64,000 nt of DNA from Gnetum montanum. Taxonomy: Eukaryota > Streptophyta > Gnetopsida > Gnetales > Gnetaceae. Location of the stretch: assembly GCA_015680685.1 (NCBI GenBank), contig MNCI01027076.1:113168-177167 (forward strand). Reading direction: 5' to 3'. Every line of letters begins with the position of its first letter. Within the stretch, counting starts at the first letter, position 1. The position numbers were made by a program, and so were the translations under genes. This document shows, one piece after another, positions 55,535 through 64,000 of this stretch. The notes beneath the pieces were generated by a model. That model searched no databases and was not told where the DNA came from. It was given only the letters and a program-made list of their open reading frames with translations.

Positions 55535-58498
55535 TCACTCAGAACAAGCCCCATTGATTACACAGTGGATAGGTATGGGATTATTGATTGGTGAGAATGG
55601 GTTTATGCCATAGTGTGGAATTAGAAAAAAGTTGAGACACAACACAAAGCATGCAAAAGAAAATCCTATAGCTACAAAATTGATGGAACTCATGTAGTTC
55701 CTGGTGGCGGTGGCTCCTCCATGGGTGCCTTTCCCTTGTCTTGTGCTCCAGGTATTAGGACTTGATGGCGTTGAAGTATGGCCTAGAGTTTCTCCTCTTT
55801 GATTTGGGGGTCTTGCACCATCCATGCTAATGTTTCAATGTTTGATGGAGTCAAAACCTCCCATGGGCAGGGTAGTTGCAGAAACATTTGATTTGCCTTG
55901 ACATACCAAGCCATAAACACTCGTCGTTCCTCCTCGTAGGCTCTGGCTTTGTATCTGTATTCTTGAAAATCCGTAAGCCATTAAGCCAAGTCTGTTGCAA
56001 CACCTTTTTATGCCTAGTAGCTTTTTTTTAACCACCTCAAGTTTAGAATTTGCAATCTCCAATTTTTGCAATATCTTCTTGTGTTCTGCAAATTCTGTTT
56101 CATATTTGATGTAGGTGATGGCTACCTATTGCTCGATCTCCATTCTTGGGCACCCTGCTATTAACATGGTGAGGTTGGCATACTGCAAGTTTGCCAACTC
56201 CATGTATTCAGTAAGGTTTTGGATCTGTAGGTTCCAGTTCCTAACTTTTGCCTAATGGGCAAATGCATATGTGTCCAGTATGGCCCACCAGTCAGTGTGT
56301 TGAGCACTGATAATGTTGATTTAGGCCTTGGCCATATGGATCTCCTTCTCAATTATCTACTTATACATCCCCACTTGGTCTCGGAAGTGCTCCTTTAGCT
56401 TTTCATGTCGTTTAGCCTCATTTTTCCACGCACTTATTTCAATAGCCATCTTTTGGCAGATGGTGTGTACCTCCTCCATTGAGAGGGTTCAATTTTCCCT
56501 GGCTAAATGATTCATGTCTTGGTTAACCCAAATGAATTTTTCTCGCAATTGCTGAAAATGTTCTTTGAGAACATTCTTTTTCTTTTCTGAAGAGGTCAAC
56601 CAAAGGTTGTCAGTAATAAGTTGCTTATTTTCCTCTTGTAAAGCCTTGAGTGCCTTGGTATGTGCATAAGTTTGCACTTGTGCTGCAGAGGCATCCCAAA
56701 TAGCCTTCTATTTTTCTTCTGCCACCTTCTTATTCTCTGTTAGTAGTTTGGTCAATTGCTTAGTTTTGAAAGTGTCCAATTGGTCTGCGGGAACAAATTG
56801 CAAAGGGTCTCGCTATGCTACTTGTAGGGCCACGAGCCTTTCTTGCAATTTTTGCACCTCTGTCTTAGCATGCTTGACCCTCATCTTTGTCAAGACCAGC
56901 TTTCCTTTGGTGGAAATGAGGTCTGATTGAATTGCTGTAACATCCTAAGGGATGTTAAACAGGGACATCATTACTTGTCCTATTTGTAGCAAGTGATCAA
57001 GTACATCCTCATGTTCCGCAGGAATCATTGAGGTTCTGACTAGAGTTTGAGCATCCCATGCTCTTTTAAGGTCTACCGATGGCACAACAGGTACATTGAA
57101 TGATTTCTTAATGTGGTTTGTGATCACTTCTGCGGCTCCTGCTACATTATGGTGCTACATGACCATCATTGTGGCCCCTTCACTAGTTTCCAATTGCACT
57201 TGAAAAGATGCAGTGTTCCCTGAGATCTATTGTGATCAAGTGCTCTTCTCTCCTCCTATATGGATGGAAACTTCTCCCCTTGCACGATCCAAAGAAACCA
57301 TGGGCTTTATAGCATCGTCAATTATACGGAAAAGATTTGCATCATCATAACTTCCCCAGCTGACCATCTCAGCGATGGCCTAGAAATGGCTCATCGATGG
57401 TCTGTAATCTTGCGGTGGTGGCGGTGGTTGATCTTGTTGGCCCATGCTAGGCCCTGCTAGGCCCTGCTTCTTGTTGTTGGCTAGGTCCCATGCTTGGAAG
57501 TTGGTTGCGCCCTACAAGTTGAGTTGCAGTTGGCCCTTCCGTTTATTCCTTTTCTTGTTTCGATCCCAACATCTCACCAGTGATTTTCCTTGTAGCTGGT
57601 GGCTTTAGCAGTTTAGCATCTGAAGCATTTTAGGCTTTTTGGAGGACATCATTGGTGTATCCTCTAATACCAGCACATTTGCATAGCTTCCTGATAAGAC
57701 AAGGGAAGGGCAACTCAAGCTTCCATGTCTTTCCTTCTTCAAACCACCTTAGGATCTCCATAAAATATAAATGAGCTAGGTTAGCATTAACCTTCCCCAT
57801 CAACACTGCACATCCTCTTGCCACATATGTTAAAATTATTTTTAAGCCCTTTGTGGGGAAGAGGTGATAAGTTCCTATTTTGAAGTAGATCCTCTCTTCC
57901 ATCATCAACTCTCCAAACGTCTTATCTTTCTCATGATATTCCCTTTCCAACCAAACTTGTCGCACATCAGGGTCTAAACAAGTGGACAATTGAGAAACCT
58001 TTGGCCCTGTATTCGAAAGTTTCAATACTTTCGAAATGACCTAAACAGAGAAATTGACTGTCACACCATAAATGTTAACCATGGTGCCTTGTTCTTTGTT
58101 GTGCCAAAATTGGTACATTTCCCCTAAGTACCAAGCACTGCTTTTAGAGAGGATAGGCCATAATGGGGACCCTTTGAGATGGTCCCTAACAGCCTGTAGA
58201 CCAAACTCTACAAAAGATTCAAAATTTAATTCCACAATCACCGTAGTGAATGTGGACCTTTCATGGATAGCCTGAACACAATCCTGGGGCAACATGAGAT
58301 GTTGTCCCTATTCAAGCGCTGCAATAGCTCCTCCTTCTGCTTGCCTTGATTGTACAATAGCAGGGTCTTCTTGATGAATGCTAAATGATTTTTTCTCCTA
58401 ATCTACATGTTGTCCTGCAGGAACTTATCCTTCGCCTCTCCTAGGTCATTTGCTCCCACCTTGAGCAAGACCTTCCTGTTGTCCGTGTTTAGGGCCAT
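55535..58498 (-). pseudogene. element T accessory ORF with plant-transposon-like N-terminus and coiled coil
   Basis: Proposed start at 58498 (MALNTDNRKVLLKVGANDLG) directly after an intron-like GATTGTAG. The N-terminal third reads FESFVEFGLQAVRDHLKGSP, LGEMYQFWHNKEQGTMVNIY, GVTVNFSV, then ISKVLKLSN, DPDVRQVWLEREYHEKDKTF, LKIILTYVARGCAVLMGKVN and NLAHLYFMEILRWFEEGKTW. The pattern EFY..........V.G..V.FS...I...L.L followed by a helical region resembles the plant transposon ORF at 24640-25858. A Q/P/T linker (about 57400-57600) and a long coiled coil (KALKALQEENKQLITDNLWL, KLKEHFRDQVGMYK, 56100-56700) follow. Frameshifts near 58310 and 57400 and several stops break it. About 1000 codons; function unknown. 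It occupies the place of pol. Confidence 0.6.
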
Positions 58499-58972
58499 CT
58501 ACAATCACACAGGGCCAATCGTTAGTAAGGTTGTTTCAGAAGTTAGATTATACCTTACTACTTACCTTAATTAATTTATTTTATCTCCATGTGATGTTTC
58601 CCGAAAGATTATAATAGTGAGTTCTTTTTACTTAGGTGGTTTCCAAATTTAGTTTCCTGGTCTAACTAAGGGGATGAAATTATTTTTGGCACAGTTATCC
58701 TTAATATTATAACTAATTACCCTAGATAATTTCCTTTGGGTGATGAAAAATTTCAAAACATTTATGCGCTATTTAGCGTGTGCTCCTCCCCCACGACTAA
58801 GTTGAACACTCCAGGTTCAAGTAGGTTCAAACGGAATAAAAATCGGAGGACCAGCGAGCGAGATATAGGTATAAAAGCAAGGGATGTGCGATCGCAAGTC
58901 ATAGAGAGAAATTTGAAAAAATCCCCCGCATGAATGGTTGAAAATGATGGAAAGTGGTGCGGGAGGGTCATG
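58499..58972 (-). other. 5' leader of the accessory ORF, possibly with an intron
   Basis: Lies between the internal TATA block and the ORF start. A minus-strand frame at 58762-58971 (MTLPHHFPSFSTIHAGDFFK) could be an upstream exon; a splice acceptor-like GATTGTAG ends at 58499. Richer in GC than its surroundings (around 58840-58960). Confidence 0.35.
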
Positions 58973-59016
58973 TATATATAGTTATATGTGACGCGATATC
59001 ACGTACGTGATATCGC
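58973..59016 (-). promoter_or_regulatory. internal promoter-like block: perfect palindrome plus TATA
   Basis: A perfect 24-bp palindrome at 58993-59016 (GCGATATC, ACGTACGT, GATATCGC) stands 13 bp upstream, on the minus strand, of TATATATA (58973-58980). The same motif and spacing occur in both LTRs of this element. The bases just upstream (GGTTGCGATATC on the minus strand) also match the 5' LTR. Confidence 0.6.
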
Positions 59017-60369
59017 AACCTATTGATATTTAAGGCACAACACAATATATCGAATTTTGAAGATTTTTTTGAAATGAATGAGGGAAACTAAGGACATGTG
59101 GACAAGTGTTAAAAGGTTGTAGGATAATTTAGTTAGTTATGAAGGCATGAATAATTATGTGTGGGTGGAATTGATTAATAAGGCCTCGGTGGTAAGGGAG
59201 AGAAAAAGGCCATGTGATGGTTCATAGGAACATTGGAATTTGGAGGGATAGTAATAAGGGAAAGAATATTGTTGAAAATACTCTGAGGGTAATAGATAGT
59301 GTGTGGAAGATGGGTTATGAGTGCAAATTACAAAAATTACGCAAGTGGATCCTCCCCACAGCAGGTTCCAACCTATAATTCCCTTGCGTAACCACACTGA
59401 AAAGTGTCCGTCGGCATTAGAAGGGTTAAATGTAATCCACACTAGTTCCAAAAAACACACACATGTAAGTATCACCGAAATGAGGTAAGAATTCTATGCT
59501 ACGTAAGAAACAAGCTAAAATTACATGAACAACGAGATGAGATGGACTATAGAAGGGATTATAGAGATTGGGACATGAGGTAACTGACCTAGGGCACAGT
59601 GGATCCTACATGTAAAGCATGATTAATGTGTCATTAACCTGTCATTCCAAGATCAGGACCAAGTCCATTCCTTTGATCAGTAACACCGTATTGTTTCATC
59701 CCATGATGAACAACTATGAGAGTACCAGAACAACAAGGCATATGATCACTTGGCATTTTGTTCAAGGGTGGAGTGATTTTTTCTTTGTGACACTTTTTTT
59801 TTAATTGCTGAATCCAAAGAAGCCACCAACCTTCAAGCATGGGTGCATGTCTTTCCAGTGGGACCCCCTAGAATCGCATTGGATTTTTGAGTGCCATTTG
59901 ATTACTCTTACTCCCATTTTGCGTTAGATCTATATGGATTGTAATACAACCACATTGCGTGATAATTCTCACAGATGTCACCAAAGAGAATTCGCAAGTC
60001 CCCTTGATGTCACATCCTAATCATTCCCTCTTGATCCATCCTCCTTCATTCTGGGTATAATGAACACCAAAATTAATTTTAAGTTTTAAGAATATCAATA
60101 ATATCACTGTACCCTCAAACAGAACCTCTTATTTGTAGAATGGATGAGTGGGTATAATGGGCTCACTGTCCAAATAATTGATTGCTTGAGACTTGATAAC
60201 ATAGAACACACCTCAACCAACAAGCCACATGAGTGTTTTATTCGTAGATGGGATTACTTATAAAAAGATAAAAATATAAAAAGACAAAAAGATAAAACAA
60301 GAAATTGAAAAATGAAAAACTGGAAAACCAAAAAAATTGTAAAATTAAAGAAAATGAAAAAAATATTTA
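59017..60369. other. non-coding middle of element T
   Basis: No protein family recognised. Short frames at 59155-59475 and 59634-59840 lack signals. A-rich tract at 60250-60365 just past the gag stop. Confidence 0.4.
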
Positions 60370-62370
60370 TTAGTCCTGCTTGTTATTAGAATGGGGGATA
60401 TCGCCCATAACTAAATGGTTGAGCATGGCGAAGACTAATAAATGAAAGATGAGGATCCTTGCATGTTGGAAATATTGGGACCCGATCATACTTACCCCAT
60501 TGGGGTTCACACACTTGATTATAGTAACCATAGTGGGGCAATTTATAAGATGTGGTTCCCTGTAAAAGGTTGATCCACTATGATACTTGGGACCGTAAGA
60601 TGGTATGCAAGGATCAAGATGTTGCTCTCCATGGCAATATTCATTGGGCCATATGGTTGTTGGAGTGTTAATTGGTGGCCCTGATGAAGTAACATGAGGC
60701 ATTGGGTTCAAAGAGAAGGGTGCACCACAGTGTTGGACTTGTGCTGAGTTGGAGAATGCAATGGCCTTGGAATTGTGTTGTCCCTTCCTATGGTCATGTC
60801 TAAAGAAGGGATGCCTTCGATGTTGAGGAGGGCTCTCACTGCTATTGGCAATAGTAGCACAAGTAACATTCGTGGGTTGTTGCTGTGGTGTAGACACTTC
60901 AGGAATAGTTGGTGGCAATGTAGAAGAATGAAAAGGATAAGAATGTTGAAATTTAGGAGAAGTGTAAGGTGCACAAGGTGGTGGTTGTGTTGAGGACATG
61001 GGCTGATAGTATTGAGGAGAATAATAATGCAGCGAGATAGAGTATGTTGACCCCGTTGGAGAAACAGGATGTTGGACTAAATAAGCATTTGGATTTGGAT
61101 GATATGAAGGATGTCTCCAGGCTAGGGATGGCTTCCCCCACAATTGAGATTGTTTCCATTGTGATCAAACACAGTATCTTTGTATGAACTCTAGGTGTAA
61201 CATGTTTCCCCAATGCTCATATAAATGTAACATGACTGGGCAATGGCCCTTGGGGTGATCATACAAGAAAATGTTGCATTCATGCGTATGATTAGTAGTT
61301 GAGCTCTTATTTTCTTCATCCTTTTTTTCTGATTGTCTAATGATATTTTGTCCTACTTCTCGGGTTGTTGAAACTCCATCTCCAAGAATATTCATATATT
61401 CTCCACACTTTTTATGCATCCATTCCAACATCTTATTAATCTTTGCCTCAACTTCCTCTAATGATTGTTATACTGGCAAAGATGGTGCTTCCTCCTTGAG
61501 ATAGGTTGATTTCTCCTTTTTATGATCATGGACCTCTATTAAGTTGAGATTTTGGTCCCATTAATGTTTTTCAACACTCTCCCATCTAACCATTTCTCCT
61601 TCTTCTTTTGCTACCCGCTTCATAAGCTCTTGGAATTGATGGGTTCGTAGTTCGTATAGTTGACCATGGGCATACATCCCTAGGGTCTATTTTGTTTCAT
61701 CACGAAGCCCATCAATGATATGGTACATTAGCCTTTCCTAGGAGAACTCATGGCCTGGACAGTTGTTTAACAGTGCATAATATCTTTCTAAGGCCATGTC
61801 CAAGGGTTCATGTTGTGCTTGTTTCCTCTCTTGGATTTGTTTCCTCAAGGCTGACACTCTTGCGTAGGTTTGATATCTTTCGTTAAAGAGTTCTACCATT
61901 GTTGGCCAACGTCGTATTGAATTTGGTTTTAACAATCTATACCATACTTTTGTTTGGCCAACGACTGTCATAGGAAACAGCTTGAGTTTTTGCCAACCAT
62001 TATCAATGTTGTTCCATGCATAGGCATCATAGAAGGCTTGTAAATGTTGTTGCGGGTCTAATTCATAGCCTCCTGAGAAATTGGGAAAGTTGTTTAAATT
62101 GAGCCTAGGTAGACAGCTCTCTTTATGATGCCTACCGGAGATTCGAACAACCTCTTGTATTTGTGTTAGGCTTGTAGTGGCCAGTAGGGGTTCATTGTCA
62201 TTGAGTAAGTTATGCTTTCGTGTGTTGGGACGATGCTGCCTTCGTTTATGTTTATATGAAACCCCCACCTCGGATTGCGTACTCCAATCTTCATTGTCAT
62301 ATAATTCGTTGGTTCTCCAATGAATTTCCTCACTAGATATGGCATTATCATAGTCTTGTAGGAGAGGCAT
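60370..62370 (-). pseudogene. element T gag (Tat/Athila type)
   Basis: A single 666-codon frame from MPLLQDYDNAISSEEIHWR at 62370 to 60370, with about five in-frame stops, mostly at positions where CAG or CAA would fit. Blocks: FPNFSGGYELDPQQHLQAFY, LKLFPMTVVGQTKVWYRLLK, SIRRWPTMVELFNERYQTYA, then a conserved tail with ERLMYHIIDGLRDETK (stop after the first two residues removed). A zinc-binding-like CNIFLYDHPKGHC is followed by LYEHWGNMLH. The last 250 codons are rich in Pro, Ser, His and Tyr (HPSYHPNPNAYLVQHPVSPT). It would package element RNA. Length and low damage show it is young compared with other Ty3 remnants here. Confidence 0.85.
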
Positions 62371-62492
62371 GGTTGTGAAAGTGTGTGTGAATTTATATGT
62401 GAATTTTTATAATTATTTCTTCCTAAAAGATATATCATTAATTCCTATATAGCGACCTTGTATGATATAACTAATATAGATAACTAGCACCA

Positions 62493-62510
62493 TCCCTGGC
62501 AATGGTGCTA
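62493..62510 (-). promoter_or_regulatory. primer binding site, tRNA-Asp type
   Basis: Minus-strand TAGCACCATTGCCAGGGA matches TGGCGCCGTTGCCGGGGA at 14 of 18 positions; all four differences are G-to-A. It lies one base from the 5' LTR end. Confidence 0.85.
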
Positions 62511-62511
62511 A

Positions 62512-63301
62512 TGATGAGTGACGAGGTATCCCTACACTCAACCATACGAATACGAGCGTTTCACGCGCAATTCGGTTAAACTCCACAAAGGGGCTAGTTG
62601 TAGTATATAGATAGTTACTCGTAGGTCACAGTTCACTGTCTTCCCATCTACACTAGTGTTAACTTTGTGATGTATGGTTTAGTCCAGAGTGAGGTGTATG
62701 ATGTATTCCTATACTACTACTACTCGTAGATAATGGAAAATAATATTAACTAAGCTAGGAGAGAGAGAGAGGGTGAGAGAGAATCTAAGCTAGCCTAAGT
62801 GCGATGAGCATCTGTTCCTCAATCATCCATACACATCTTGGATTACCAAGCGCAGATCCTAGGTATGCTACTAGGTTAACAAGTAGTTACACTTAAATGC
62901 TCGTGATTAAGTCATACTCATTCCGCGTTTAACAGGAGTTTAGGGTAAGAAGGTGTTAACTAAGAAAGAAGTAAATAACAATTAAATAAATAATTAAACT
63001 AAGTGAATGCTACAATGATGATGTAATCTCGATCTTTAGTTCCTGTCATGTGCATGTCCAAGTACGTCACACTCGAATAAGGATGTCGTACAATTACAAT
63101 CATCACACTACGGGCATGCACCGGGAGAAAAGGGTTGAGAGAAGAACTACTTAAAACTAAACACTTAAAAGGAAATCTCAAAACTAAGAACTTCCTATCA
63201 GATCTATCTACCTCTTATTTATAGATGAGGAGACAGGCTGCAATATCGCGTACGCAATATCACGTATGCGATATCGCAACCAACAAAATGATAACTCATC
63301 G
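62512..63301 (-). mobile_element. element T 5' LTR
   Basis: Plus-strand ends TGATGAGT and ACTCATCG (last base mutated). Co-linear with the 3' LTR, with a deletion of about 30 bases around 62840. TATA (CTATAAATAA) at 63215-63224. Confidence 0.92.
63240..63277 (-). promoter_or_regulatory. iterated GCGATATC units upstream of the 5' LTR TATA box
   Basis: Two overlapping palindrome copies (63240-63263 and 63254-63277), i.e. a 14-bp unit repeated, 16 bp from the TATA box. The 3' LTR has one unit fewer. Confidence 0.6.
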
Positions 63302-64000
63302 CCTAGCTAGTGCTTGATAGTACCAATGAATACTGTAGTGGCGCGACAGTTGAAGGCATGAGAGGAAATTAAGCATAGGAAAATCCTATGGATACCCAGG
63401 CAAAGAAACCCTTTGCACAACAACTAAAGAAGCCAAGGAAACCCTCAAAACAAGATGGTGCCATAGAGTGAAACAGTTCAAAATCACCAATGGTTTGTAA
63501 CGATATTTTTCTTCATCGCTACAATTTTGAAAATTTATTTACAAATGCATGTATTAATGATAGAATCCATTTTCATTTTTCACGTTGTCAGTGACTTTTG
63601 GACGAACTTTACATCACTGTTCTTGACTAATCTTCCAAAAAGACATGTATCAACAAGGAAAACCATAAACCGATACACATCGAAAGGATAGTTGGGATGA
63701 ACATGTATCACTACTTAAGACCATTTTGAAACCATTTGTTGATCAATTTATAGTTTACCTTAGAGAAGACCATATGTTGCAATAACTCTTACCACCCATT
63801 GCTAGGCATTTATAAGCATACACTATGCAGTAAAGATTTTAAACAAAACTTAAAATCCTTTACTTTTCCCAAATTGTAAATGTATGATGAGTTTTTATTT
63901 TATTTAAACAAGTGCTCTTTGGTCCTATGGTAAAAGTAGGACTTGGGAATACATAAGTGTATGCATGCCCACTATACATGATTGTATACTTACAATATAT
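63302..64000. other. flank of element T, no gene recognised
   Basis: Begins with the CCTAG duplication (63302-63306). By position it should be the upstream part of LINE B or the DNA it entered. No reading frame I can assign; the last 300 bases are AT-rich. Confidence 0.4.

Larger units (their letters stand above)
54696..63301 (-). mobile_element. element T: non-autonomous Tat/Athila-like LTR retrotransposon
   Basis: 8606 bp on the minus strand. 5' LTR at 62512-63301, tRNA-Asp primer site, gag at 60370-62370, non-coding middle with an internal promoter-like block, accessory coiled-coil ORF at 55535-58498, 3' LTR at 54696-55498, and CCTAG duplications on both sides. No protease, RT, RNase H or integrase could be found on either strand between the LTRs, so it depends on proteins supplied elsewhere. 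It is inserted in LINE B. Confidence 0.9.

Overview
The window looks like gene-poor, transposon-filled nuclear DNA of a seed plant. It is AT-rich, plant retroelement families are nested in one another, and there is one recognisable intron-containing cytochrome P450 of the plant A type, which is broken. The old, decayed LTR elements, a non-L1 LINE beside an L1 LINE, and a P450 resembling gymnosperm CYP736/CYP750-like proteins suggest a conifer or another gymnosperm. That placement is inference. I found no intact host gene, no RNA gene and no CRISPR array.

Layout. 0.7-3.2 kb: decayed multi-exon plus-strand gene remnant. 4.1-6.6 kb: minus-strand Ty3/gypsy gag-protease remnant. 8954-9713: assembly gap. 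10.1-11.2 kb: one long terminal repeat (LTR) of a family here called M. 11.4-18.3 kb: minus-strand Athila/Tat-type Ty3 element with gag, protease, RT-RNase H, integrase, primer site and 5' LTR. 18.5-20.4 kb: minus-strand chromovirus fragment. 22.3-29.1 kb: family-M elements in tandem on the minus strand, with copia-type gag, an accessory ORF and no pol. 30928-35564: Ty1/copia element with both LTRs and a GTAAT target duplication. 35.7-38.2 kb: P450 pseudogene. 38.4-42.6 kb: non-L1 LINE (A), interrupted by a gag-only family-M element at 42692-48631. 49.8-54.7 kb: L1-type LINE (B) containing a solo LTR. 54696-63301: minus-strand Tat/Athila-like element, here called T, bounded by two LTRs and a CCTAG target duplication; it carries a 666-codon gag and a roughly 1000-codon accessory ORF but no protease, RT or integrase.

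Most notable. Element T and the family-M element at 23.5-29.1 kb belong to different superfamilies (Ty3 and Ty1 type). Both replace pol with a plant accessory ORF, and in both the region upstream of that ORF repeats the short motif array found in the element's own LTR promoter. In element T this is a GCGATATC palindrome 13-16 bp upstream of a TATA box, in both LTRs and at 58993-59016. In family M it is an array of AGATGTCT/AGACATCT motifs in the LTR and at 26036-26134. This suggests non-autonomous elements with a second internal transcription unit that shares regulators with the LTR.

Almost every coding region is degraded, mostly by stops that look like C-to-T changes, so products are family assignments rather than working proteins. 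LTR ends and target duplications were read by eye; no alignments were run.
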